Below, piece after piece: positions 8,655 to 14,737 of a stretch of DNA of 64,000 nucleotides (within the stretch, counting starts at the first letter, position 1; every line of letters begins with the position of its first letter). The stretch comes from CAYOOP01 sp964405685 (GTDB taxonomy: Bacteria; Pseudomonadota; Alphaproteobacteria; Rickettsiales; SXRF01). Below the pieces are notes generated by a model. That model was given only the letters and a program-made list of their open reading frames with translations, ran no database searches and was not told the DNA's origin. A program made the translations under genes and the position numbers. Where the stretch lies: assembly GCA_964405685.1 (NCBI GenBank), contig CAYOOP010000005.1, positions 110,063 to 174,062 of the forward strand, read 5' to 3'.

Positions 8655-9574
8655 TACGCGCGGACGTTTACGGCTTGTTGTGGGCCTGTTATGGTGCCAC
8701 CACCTCTTAGTTTCGGGTCAGGCGTCCGATCCAGCGGTACTGTGGCAGAACGCTGTGAGGCTTCAATCTGCTGCTCCCATGAAGTTTCGAGGGTTTCAAA
8801 GCGTTGCTGGCGTCGCAGCGATGCAAACACAGATTCAAATTCCTCCGCCGTCATAGCTATCACTTGACCCGTGGTGGCTTCATCTTTGACAAGTCCAGCA
8901 ATCACATCCTGTTTTAGTCGTGCTTGTTGTTCAGGAGTAAGATCGGCGAGTGTGAACTCGGCGAATGCAGGCATGGTAGCTAATTCCGCGAGTTGTTGAC
9001 GTCCTGTAACCTTAGGAGCGGTATGATTGTTAACCTGTATTTGCCAGTACAGTAGGTCCGACAAGCTCTTTCTGTTGACTGCGGCATCCATTTCATTACG
9101 CCAGTGTTCCGTTAGTTCGGCATGGGTTGTCTCGTTTTTCCTTACTCTGGCTATAAGCATGTCGAATTCTGTTCCGTATGATCTCCGCCGTTCATCATCA
9201 TTGGTAGGTGCAGCAAGCTGATCTCCTGCGTGTTTAGCCATAAAATTTCGGATGACGTCTGCTGTGGAATTATGGGTGCGATCTTCAATATACTGCGTTC
9301 TTAAAGTTGCAATTTCTTCGGGTGACAGGCTGGCAAGCATGACTTCTGCTTTTGCGGCAATTGTGGCGGAAAGACTGAGTAATTCCAAGTTATGTCCTGT
9401 AATACGATTGTGCGCTATTTCGCTTTTGTAATGACTAAGCTTCTTAAAGGCATCGAGCGGTGTTTGCGGATCAGCATCTTTCATCAGGCGATCGAATGAA
9501 CCGGTGTCGTTTACGTCCATCCTGGCCTTGAGTGCTTGAAAGACCGGAAGTTCATTAAGGTCAATGTTAATCAT
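8651..9574 (-). CDS. unknown protein with shared C-terminal tail, Pho-box-like promoter
   Basis: I do not recognise this 307-residue protein. It is hydrophilic, predicted mostly helical, without signal peptide or membrane segment. Repeated helix-like blocks include LTPEQQARLKQDVIAGL and SLSPEEIATLRTQYIEDR, which resemble each other. Its last residues read TPDPKLR then GGGTITGPQQAVNVRAY, almost identical to the end of the protein at 10318-10869, while the rest of the two proteins differ. AAGGAG six bases before the ATG supports the start. It converges on xth with a four-base overlap of stop codons, and lies inside a segment that appears to have been inserted behind xth. Confidence 0.7.
   Translation of the reverse strand: MINIDLNELPVFQALKARMDVNDTGSFDRLMKDADPQTPLDAFKKLSHYKSEIAHNRITGHNLELLSLSATIAAKAEVMLASLSPEEIATLRTQYIEDRTHNSTADVIRNFMAKHAGDQLAAPTNDDERRRSYGTEFDMLIARVRKNETTHAELTEHWRNEMDAAVNRKSLSDLLYWQIQVNNHTAPKVTGRQQLAELATMPAFAEFTLADLTPEQQARLKQDVIAGLVKDEATTGQVIAMTAEEFESVFASLRRQQRFETLETSWEQQIEASQRSATVPLDRTPDPKLRGGGTITGPQQAVNVRAY
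8652..8724. repeat. 73-base repeat, copy A (pairs with 10319-10391)
   Basis: Begins TAATACGCGCGGAC and matches 10319-10391 at 69 of 73 positions by my alignment. It encodes the shared C-terminal tail on the minus strand. Two of the four differences are synonymous and two change Lys/Glu and Arg/Ser. It starts exactly at the xth stop codon. Confidence 0.85.
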
Positions 9575-9670
9575 AAAGGACTCCTTCTGTTAGTTGTAGT
9601 TTGCCTTGCGTTTAACATTGCGTGGGAGGAGGCAGCAATGCACGATTTATGAATTTTTTGTGACAGGGGC
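8655..9670. mobile_element. putative small cassette inserted at the xth 3' end
   Basis: The segment lies between the xth stop codon and a second, diverged copy of the xth terminus (9671-9712). It carries one gene (8651-9574) and its Pho-box-like promoter, and no recombinase. The arrangement is that of an insertion into the 3' end of a host gene that restores the reading frame with its own copy of the terminus. Boundaries are inferred from the duplication only. Confidence 0.45.
9649..9666 (-). promoter_or_regulatory. Pho-box-like site
   Basis: Minus strand CTGTCAC-AAAA-AATTCAT, first half-site perfect, second half-site keeping TCAT, followed by AAAT. It is 74 bases from the ATG at 9574 and only four bases from the xth-end scar. 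Confidence 0.55.
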
Positions 9671-9712
9671 AAAGCCTCCGACCACGCGCCGGTGGTGGGG
9701 GCGCTGGGGTGA
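9671..9712 (+). pseudogene. second copy of the xth 3' end (scar)
   Basis: Fourteen codons reading KASDHAPVVGALG and a TGA stop, against KASDHAPVVGVFG and TAA in the intact xth. Codon differences inside the conserved part are synonymous (TCG/TCC, CAT/CAC), so both copies were once functional ends of an xth gene. There is no upstream part of the gene. It most likely marks the original 3' end, displaced by the cassette. Confidence 0.75.
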
Positions 9713-9778
9713 ATATGTGTCGAATTCTGTTGAGAAAACTAGAAATTAATGCCACAATCGGAGGCAGAGGTTTTGCTT

Positions 9779-9997
9779 ATGCCTAGCATGAAAGAAATAA
9801 CGGACGCGCTTGCTGTTCTGCCACTTGACGAACAAGAAAAGGTGCTGCAGGCGCTGCGCGCGGCTGACAGTGAGCGCACATTCTCGGAATTGGAAATAAC
9901 AACGTTAAGAACAAGGGCGGCAACACCACCTGATGCTTATCAACCCTGGGAACGGGTGCGCGATAATATTTTGCTTGGGCTTATGTCCAAGCAATGA
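9779..9997 (+). CDS. antitoxin of a ParE/RelE-type system (addiction-module component family)
   Basis: A 72-residue protein from the ATG at 9779 (MPSMKEITDALAVLPLDEQEKVLQ). An AGAGG at 9766-9770 favours this start over the ATG at 9749. The pattern of an N-terminal helix with ALPLDE and a C-terminal segment ending in WERVRDNI is that of the short putative addiction-module proteins found beside ParE toxins. It overlaps the toxin start by four bases (ATGA). No DNA-binding fold is obvious, as usual for this family. Confidence 0.7.
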   Translation: MPSMKEITDALAVLPLDEQEKVLQALRAADSERTFSELEITTLRTRAATPPDAYQPWERVRDNILLGLMSKQ

Positions 9998-10317
9998 ATC
10001 CTCTTTCGCTCGTGGTCCATCCAGACGTAGCCTCAGACCTCAACTCTTTTACAAAAAGCTATGAATACCTTGTACGCGGGCTGGGCACGCAGTTCGTGTT
10101 GGAGGTAGACTTTGTATTTGGGCGCATTGCTATTTTGCCGCGCTCATACCAGCTTTGTTTCGGCGAATTCCGGCGAGCGTTGCTGGATCGCTTTCCATTC
10201 GCGATAGGGTTTCGGGTGACAGACAAGGCGATTTATGTTGACGGAATCTTTCCAACCAAGGCCAGCCCTGACCGTATTGCAGATTTATTGAACGCACGCG
10301 CTGGTGGTGGTGTTTAG
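9994..10317 (+). CDS. RelE/ParE-superfamily toxin
   Basis: A 107-residue basic protein. The N-terminus LVVHPDVASDLNSFTKSYEY and the later FRRALLDRFPFAIGFRVTDKAIYVDGIFPTK segment match the ParE/RelE fold: a two-helix hairpin followed by a sheet with an Arg-Phe-Pro-Phe strand. ParE members inhibit gyrase and RelE members cleave mRNA; the sequence alone does not say which. It is coupled to its antitoxin by an ATGA overlap. Its stop codon is followed within one base by the 73-base repeat copy B. Confidence 0.75.
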   Translation: MNPLSLVVHPDVASDLNSFTKSYEYLVRGLGTQFVLEVDFVFGRIAILPRSYQLCFGEFRRALLDRFPFAIGFRVTDKAIYVDGIFPTKASPDRIADLLNARAGGGV

Positions 10318-10869
10318 CTAATACGCGCGGACATTTACGGCTTGTTGTGGGCCTGTTATGGTGCCACCACCGCTTAGTTCTGGGTCAGGCGTTTGCCTGG
10401 GGATTAGGACTAAAGATTTTGCCCATTTCTTACGTCTGTCGCTTAAAGACATTTGGCTGGTGTTGCGGATTTCATCGATGATAGGATCAACAAATATTTT
10501 ACTAGAAGTTCTGTATCGATCTCTCGGACACAATGCAGGGTCAGATCCCTCAGGATCTGTGCGGTCCATCAAGTCCATGATCTCCTTTCGTTTCCAGCCC
10601 ACTATTTGTTCCGTTAAGAATCCACGTAGAGGTTCCCATTGCTCATCTGTTAAGGACGCAAGTCGATGTTCTGCCTCCGCAGCCTTGCCGGATGAGATAT
10701 ATTCTCCGATAGGCGCAACCAAGGCGTCACGCTCCTGTTCGGTGCCAGAAAGAAGGGCCTTGTGTAACTGTCGAATAAGGTCTCTTGAGTGCACATACGT
10801 TAGCAAAACATCTAGGTTCTCTTCTGTCGACAATTGAGACGGCTCTGTTGGAGATGATATTTTGGACAT
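10318..10869 (-). CDS. unknown protein with shared C-terminal tail, Pho-box-like promoter
   Basis: Not recognised. The 183 residues are hydrophilic with no signal peptide or membrane helix; helical segments include EYISSGKAAEAEHRLASLTDEQWEPL. The tail reads TPDPELS then GGGTITGPQQAVNVRAY, matching the protein at 8651-9574 except for two residues. The bodies of the two proteins show no clear similarity, although both carry a Leu-Thr/Ser-Asp/Pro-Glu-Gln type helix start. The ribosome-binding site is weak. It converges on the toxin gene, with no space between their stop codons. Confidence 0.65.
   Translation of the reverse strand: MSKISSPTEPSQLSTEENLDVLLTYVHSRDLIRQLHKALLSGTEQERDALVAPIGEYISSGKAAEAEHRLASLTDEQWEPLRGFLTEQIVGWKRKEIMDLMDRTDPEGSDPALCPRDRYRTSSKIFVDPIIDEIRNTSQMSLSDRRKKWAKSLVLIPRQTPDPELSGGGTITGPQQAVNVRAY
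10319..10391. repeat. 73-base repeat, copy B (pairs with 8652-8724)
   Basis: Matches copy A at 69 of 73 positions, same orientation, and encodes the C-terminal tail of the 10318-10869 protein. It starts just after the toxin stop codon, as copy A starts at the xth stop. Confidence 0.85.
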
Positions 10870-10948
10870 TGTTTAGGTCTTTCGCATTAAAAGTTTCAAG
10901 AGTCGGGAGATGGTACTGTGTCGCTTTATGCACAGCAATTAACGATTT

Positions 10949-10966
10949 GTGAATTTTTTGTGACAG
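10949..10966 (-). promoter_or_regulatory. Pho-box-like site
   Basis: Minus strand CTGTCAC-AAAA-AATTCAC, followed by AAATCG. The flanking sequence is nearly the same as at 9649-9666. It is 79 bases from the ATG at 10869. Confidence 0.6.
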
Positions 10967-11068
10967 TGGCTGTGGCCGTTGGTCTTGGTGGGGTGCAGCG
11001 TACATAAACCCTATCTTAACCACGATATGCTAGGATTAGCGGTGGATTAACATGCCTGGAGAGTGGCT

Positions 11069-11530
11069 ATGAAACAGCTTTATACCGAAACGATTTTGCT
11101 CATTGAGCGGCTGCACCGCCGGTTTTTAGATGTGGTTAATACTGAGCTGGAACGCCTGCGCATTGATGACATCAACAACGTGCAAACGCTGATTTTGTAT
11201 AACATCAGCACGGAACAACTGACCATCGGTGAGTTGACCAACCGTGGTTATTACCTTGGCTCCAACGTGTCGTATAACGTGAAGAAACTGGTGGAGAATA
11301 AATATCTGCTGCAGGAAAAAGCACCGCACGACAAGCGTTCGGTGCGGATTAAGCTCTCCGAAAAAGGCCTGAAGCTGTGCCAGCAGATTGATGCGCTGTA
11401 TGAGCGCAATGTCGACGCGTTGAAAAACACTACGCCAACCGAAGCCGATATTCAGCGGACTAACGATACGCTTTCGCGCTTGGAGCGGTTTTGGACCGAT
11501 TATATTAATACGGCGTATAAGCTGAAATAA
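11069..11530 (+). CDS. MarR-type winged-helix regulator, LdtR-like
   Basis: DNA-binding regulator of 153 residues. The helix-turn-helix stretch contains LTIGELTNRGYYLGSNVSYNVKKL and the wing HDKRSVRIKLSEKG. The phrase RGYYLGSNVSYN is distinctive of LdtR, which in rhizobia and Liberibacter controls an L,D-transpeptidase and cell-wall stress genes. I chose the ATG at 11069 with GGAG eight bases upstream; a GTG at 11063 in the same frame adds two residues. It stands alone, followed by an R2 repeat, and no L,D-transpeptidase gene is in the window. The regulatory target is inferred from the family. Confidence 0.82.
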   Translation: MKQLYTETILLIERLHRRFLDVVNTELERLRIDDINNVQTLILYNISTEQLTIGELTNRGYYLGSNVSYNVKKLVENKYLLQEKAPHDKRSVRIKLSEKGLKLCQQIDALYERNVDALKNTTPTEADIQRTNDTLSRLERFWTDYINTAYKLK

Positions 11531-11534
11531 TTCA

Positions 11535-11622
11535 CGTCATTCCCGCGTAGGCGGGAATCTGTTCGCTTATAAAAATAGTGATTACTTTGCGAGTGGATCC
11601 CTGACCTCACGCGGGGATGACG
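11535..11622. repeat. dispersed palindromic repeat, family R2
   Basis: Starts CGTCATTCCCGCG, contains the hairpin CCCGCGTAGGCGGG, and ends in the mirror GCGGGGATGACG. Copies lie at 23213-23322, 51495-51602 and inside 58625-58865. It fills the gap between convergent ldtR-like and thiD genes. Confidence 0.85.
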
Positions 11623-11623
11623 C

Positions 11624-12505
11624 TTATTTATGTTCCCACATATGCCACAGCGGGCCGGTGCCTTTGCCTAGTTTAGGCGCGTTTGTGATGGCGCCGGCGA
11701 CGTAAGTGTGGGCGCGTTCCACCGCATTTTTTAAATCCATTCCGCTACCGATAAATGTTGCGAGCGCCGAGGCCATGGTGCAGCCGGTGCCGTGGGTGTT
11801 TTTGGCCTTCAAGCGCGGTGCTTCAAAGACGGTGACGGTGGTGCCGTCAAAGAGGATGTTGAACACGTTCTTTCCCTCCAAATGCCCGCCTTTGACGAGC
11901 ACGTTCCTGGGGCCAAGCTTGTGAATACGTTTTGCCGCTTCAATCATGTCTGCTTGCGAGATTATTTGCATTCCTGCCAGAATTTCTGCTTCAGGAATGT
12001 TGGGAGTAACTAAGTAAGCAAGAGGCAGGAGTTTGGTTTTAAGCGCAGCTACCGCTTCTGTTTGCAGCAGTGCCGCACCACCTTTTGCGACCATGACGGG
12101 GTCGACCACCAACGGAATTGTTCCCCCCGCTTGCGGGGGGATACAGGGGGGAATACCCCCACCCACTGCGCTAACGCCTTTGGCGTAAGCTCCGTTACCC
12201 TCCCCCGCGAGCGGGGGAGGTTTACTAAGGGCAGATACCACTGCCTCAATTGCCGCACTGGTCGAAAGCATTCCCGTTTTAATGGCATCCGCGCCGATAT
12301 CGCTTAAGCACAATTTGATTTGCTGGGTGATGAACGTGGGTGGCACGTCGTGAATATCGAAGACGCCTTGTGTGTTTTGTGCGGTTAAGGCGGTGATCGC
12401 CGTCATCGCGTAACCGGCTAGGGCCGTTACGGTTTTGAGGTCGCCTTGAATGCCGGCGCCGCCGCCGGAATCGGAACCGGCGATGATGAGAATGCGTGGG
12501 ATCAT
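11624..12505 (-). CDS. thiD: hydroxymethylpyrimidine/phosphomethylpyrimidine kinase with in-frame repeat insertion
   Basis: Phosphorylates HMP and HMP-P in thiamine pyrophosphate synthesis. ThiD marks: ILIIAGSDSGGGAGIQGDLKT at the N-terminus, ALTAQNTQGV, VVDPVMVAKGG, and the C-terminal GTGCTMASALATFI anion hole. About 36 residues of repeat R4 (near residues 93-129, rich in Pro/Gly, containing PPPLAGEGN) are inserted just before the VVDPVM strand, so the protein is longer than usual. An ATG at 12517 in the same frame lies in the R3 repeat upstream; I prefer the ATG at 12505, which gives the usual N-terminus. Whether the enzyme is still active is open, since the frame is intact and the catalytic segments are conserved. 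Confidence 0.92.
   Translation of the reverse strand: MIPRILIIAGSDSGGGAGIQGDLKTVTALAGYAMTAITALTAQNTQGVFDIHDVPPTFITQQIKLCLSDIGADAIKTGMLSTSAAIEAVVSALSKPPPLAGEGNGAYAKGVSAVGGGIPPCIPPQAGGTIPLVVDPVMVAKGGAALLQTEAVAALKTKLLPLAYLVTPNIPEAEILAGMQIISQADMIEAAKRIHKLGPRNVLVKGGHLEGKNVFNILFDGTTVTVFEAPRLKAKNTHGTGCTMASALATFIGSGMDLKNAVERAHTYVAGAITNAPKLGKGTGPLWHMWEHK
12120..12229. repeat. dispersed palindromic repeat, family R4, inside thiD
   Basis: Two GC hairpins (CCCCCCGCTTGCGGGGGG and CCTCCCCCGCGAGCGGGGGAGG) flank a smaller one (ACGCCTTTGGCGT). The reverse complement lines up with 56536-56662 in addB. The reading frame of thiD stays open across it. Confidence 0.88.
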
Positions 12506-12512
12506 ACTAGTT

Positions 12513-12575
12513 GTCATCCTGAGAGAGCGTAGCGACCGAAGGATCTAGAGATTCTTCGCTTCGCTCAGAATGACA
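12513..12575. repeat. dispersed palindromic repeat, family R3
   Basis: GTCATCCTGAGAGAGCGTAG on the left with mirror GCTCAGAATGAC on the right, a hairpin of about 63 bases. It is related to 61988-62052 in addA. It lies just upstream of thiD and contains the ATG at 12517. Confidence 0.85.
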
Positions 12576-12591
12576 ATAAAGAGAGACGGAT

Positions 12592-13083
12592 CTATTTGCA
12601 AATAGTGTAGGTCATATGGCCGAAGATGACTTCCACCTTATCGTGGCCAAAGGGCAGCAGGCATTGGCGGAATTTGACGTTGTTGCTTTTGCGGTCGGTG
12701 AATTCGCTGTTGACGATGAGGGGTTTGCGTTCGTGCATGATGTGTTTGTAGGTATCCATCAGCTTGGCAGCGGAGAGCGAGACGATTTGCGCCTCGGGGT
12801 GTTCGATGAGTTCTTCGCGATAGGCATCGATAATGCCGGGACCCAAATAAGTGTAGTTGAATTCCTTGTTTTCGAAATCGCGCACTTGGACAATGAAGCA
12901 TTGGTGCCAGATGTTGTGCAGCGCGTTGTGATCGGGGTCGATGTCGTTTTCTACCGGCAGGCTGCGGTCATTGCGAATTTTATCCCAATAGTTGATGAGC
13001 TGCAGGGTGCAGCGGCGCTCGTCTTCCATATTGCGGGTGGTGCCGGTGCTGGTTGTGGTGACGGTTTGGAATGCAGGAGACAT
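12592..13083 (-). CDS. PAS_5-family protein, second of a tandem pair
   Basis: A single-domain protein of 163 residues of the PAS_5 type that is common in alphaproteobacteria. It shows LINYWDKIRNDRSLPVENDIDP, then CFIVQVRDFENKEFNYTYLG and the final FRQCLLPFGHDKVEVIFGHM strand. No output domain, signal peptide or membrane helix. Such proteins are presumed sensors or adaptors; ligand and partner are not known. It lies nine bases after the stop of its paralogue and shares its organisation, for example YRQCLLP/FRQCLLP, so the pair is a tandem duplication that has diverged strongly. Confidence 0.75.
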   Translation of the reverse strand: MSPAFQTVTTTSTGTTRNMEDERRCTLQLINYWDKIRNDRSLPVENDIDPDHNALHNIWHQCFIVQVRDFENKEFNYTYLGPGIIDAYREELIEHPEAQIVSLSAAKLMDTYKHIMHERKPLIVNSEFTDRKSNNVKFRQCLLPFGHDKVEVIFGHMTYTICK

Positions 13084-13092
13084 GAACTAAGC

Positions 13093-13566
13093 CTAGATGA
13101 TTTTATACCGTATGCCGCCCAAGATCGCTTCGACGCTGTCGCCGTTTCCGAGAGGGAGCAGGCATTGGCGGTAAAGCACCGTGCGGCCAAGCGCGTTGGT
13201 CAGGCCTCCCTCTTCGAGGACGGGCTTCTTGGTGTCAATGACTTTTTGATAGCCTTTGCTGAGTTTCGAGGCGTTGAAATTCTCCAAACTATCGATGCCG
13301 CCGTTTTTGATGCCTTCGGCGTACATATAGGCAACGTTGGTGCCGAGATAGGTGTAATTGTAATCGGGTTGCAGGAGGTCTTGCGCGTGGACGAGGAAGC
13401 AATCGTCCCAGAGATCTTCGATGTCGTCGGGGTTGATGTCGGCTTCACACGGCATCACCTTGTTGCCGCGCACACGTTCCCAATAGGCTACGAGCCTGAG
13501 CGTAATGCGGCGTTCTATTCCCGGTAGTGCAACCGCGTCTGGAGGTGGTATTTCGTACATTTGCAT
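13093..13566 (-). CDS. PAS_5-family protein, first of a tandem pair
   Basis: 157 residues with the same plan as its neighbour: LVAYWERVRGNKVMPCEADINP, CFLVHAQDLLQPDYNYTYLGTN and VLYRQCLLPLGNGDSVEAILGG. The conserved Tyr/Trp plus Arg-Gly at the start of the domain and the MP..ADI(N/D)P motif define the family. GGGAG seven bases upstream supports the ATG at 13566. The gene heads a two-gene operon with 12592-13083. No DNA-binding or catalytic part is visible, so a regulatory partner in trans is expected. Confidence 0.75.
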   Translation of the reverse strand: MQMYEIPPPDAVALPGIERRITLRLVAYWERVRGNKVMPCEADINPDDIEDLWDDCFLVHAQDLLQPDYNYTYLGTNVAYMYAEGIKNGGIDSLENFNASKLSKGYQKVIDTKKPVLEEGGLTNALGRTVLYRQCLLPLGNGDSVEAILGGIRYKII

Positions 13567-13658
13567 AGGTTTCTCCCTATCCTTGTTTCAAGCACCATTA
13601 TAGCGCGAACTCGGTAAATGCGGCGTTAAATGCCGCGGGCATTTATCTCAAATGCAAT

Positions 13659-13997
13659 CTATCTGTCGGCGTGGAAGTGGTGCAAAATACGGTGAAATAT
13701 AGGGGCGAGGAATAGCCCGCCGCAGATGATGAGGAACAGCCCGCAGTAAATTGCGTAGGCCGAGGCGAAGAGTTTTCCGGCCTCTGTGTGCAGCGGGTCA
13801 ATCTCACCCATGCCGCCTAGGATCATCGAGGCATTCAGCAGCGCGTCGATCCATGGCATGGATTCGGTGTAGTGATAGCCGCAGACTCCGACGATGAGGG
13901 AGATTGCAATCAGGATGAGCGTAAGCCCACCCCACGCCAACATGCGGTTGATGAACGCAGCGTGTGAGATGATGGGTTTGGAGCGGTGTTCGAACAT
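13659..13997 (-). CDS. two-helix membrane protein of unknown function
   Basis: The frame runs further upstream, but the ATG at 13997 (MFEHRSKPIISHAAF) gives a sensible protein of 112 residues. It has membrane helices at about 18-40 and 76-97 and a re-entrant-looking segment between them (ASMILGGMGEIDPL), recalling the helix-pore-helix plan of small potassium channels. The TVGYGD filter is absent, so I do not call it a channel. It starts seven bases after the stop codon of the duplicated mfd terminus at 14005-14100, which means it was originally the gene following mfd in the same operon before the toxin-antitoxin segment came between. Confidence 0.65.
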   Translation of the reverse strand: MFEHRSKPIISHAAFINRMLAWGGLTLILIAISLIVGVCGYHYTESMPWIDALLNASMILGGMGEIDPLHTEAGKLFASAYAIYCGLFLIICGGLFLAPIFHRILHHFHADR

Positions 13998-14004
13998 GGG
14001 AGTT

Positions 14005-14100
14005 TTATACCATGGCTTTGATAAGTTGGCCAATAAACGGCTTAAGCTTCGGCACAATCTTCGTTTTATCCTCAAAATCCTCCATATAAACCAGCGATTG
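14005..14100 (-). pseudogene. second copy of the mfd 3' end (scar)
   Basis: Ninety-six bases in the sense of mfd: 31 codons and a stop, reading SLVYMEDFEDKTKIVPKLK then PFIGQLIKAMV. The first 70 bases match mfd 14764-14833 with one difference. After that the two ends diverge: GQLIKAMV here, GQLTAAVG in the intact gene, with synonymous changes in between. The following gene starts seven bases later, so this is probably the original mfd end. Confidence 0.8.
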
Positions 14101-14106
14101 AGTGAT

Positions 14107-14403
14107 TTATCCCAAATGCAGCTGTGGTTCCATGCGCTCGTGGAGGATGTCGACGATGAGAATCTGGCCGTTTTGTTCGAAATAAAACACCACATGCTTT
14201 TCAACGGCAAGGCTGCGTAGGCCGAAGAATAACGCATCGCGAGGCTTGCCAAGTTGTGGAAACTCCCGCAAGCTTTCACAGGCGCTCATTAGAGTTTTAA
14301 GATAGATACGCCGTTGGTTTTCGCCGAAGTGATGCTCCGTATGTCTGCCGATTTCAAGCAGACGGCCTTCCGCGCGTAGCGAATATTTCAACGCTAGAGA
14401 CAT
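14107..14403 (-). CDS. ParE-type toxin
   Basis: 98 residues from the ATG at 14403, one base after the antitoxin stop. The frame's earlier ATG at 14421 lies within the antitoxin. ParE fold marks: LKYSLRAEGRLLEIGRHTEHHFG at the N-terminus, then the helix SACESLREFPQLGKP and the strand pair LRSLAVEKHVVFYFEQNGQ with ILIVDILHERMEP. ParE proteins poison DNA gyrase. It is paired with the ParD-type protein upstream; the whole module sits in an apparent insertion behind mfd. Confidence 0.85.
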   Translation of the reverse strand: MSLALKYSLRAEGRLLEIGRHTEHHFGENQRRIYLKTLMSACESLREFPQLGKPRDALFFGLRSLAVEKHVVFYFEQNGQILIVDILHERMEPQLHLG

Positions 14404-14404
14404 G

Positions 14405-14668
14405 TTATTGTTCAGTGTCAAGACGCTTCATAACAGCTTCATAGGAGAGCGTCTTGACTTTACCCCGCATGACTTGTTCGACGCCTATTTCAAGCTCGCG
14501 CTTGAGCTCTGCAAGTTTTTGTTCGTATTGTTCAGAAGCAGCGTTTCCATTGAGGCGGCGAATAGCTTCGCGCACAACCTCGCTGGCGTTGCCGTAAAGC
14601 CCGCTTTCTACCTTGCTGTGAATGATGTTTGCAAGTTCTTGGGTCAGAGATATATTCATTGCAATCAT
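14405..14668 (-). CDS. ParD-type antitoxin
   Basis: 87 residues with the N-terminal ribbon-helix-helix DNA-binding domain MNISLTQELANIIHSKVESG and YGNASEVVREAIRRL typical of ParD, followed by a charged helical tail that wraps the toxin. GGAGGT five bases before the ATG at 14668 supports this start over the ATG three codons later. It probably represses its own promoter, as the family does. The toxin gene follows with a one-base gap. Confidence 0.85.
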   Translation of the reverse strand: MIAMNISLTQELANIIHSKVESGLYGNASEVVREAIRRLNGNAASEQYEQKLAELKRELEIGVEQVMRGKVKTLSYEAVMKRLDTEQ

Positions 14669-14737
14669 GTGGCACCTCCATCTCGGGTGATGGTGCCATA
14701 AAACCCAAAAAATGTCAAACTTTGCGCAATAAATTGT

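Noticed and set aside
12616..13527. 303-codon plus-strand frame opposite the PAS_5 pair
   Set aside because: Both minus-strand genes show recognisable family motifs and ribosome-binding sites; the plus frame is their complement and has none.
13659..13997. Small potassium channel
   Set aside because: The helix-loop-helix plan fits, but the loop reads GGMGEIDPL and lacks the TVGYGD selectivity filter.
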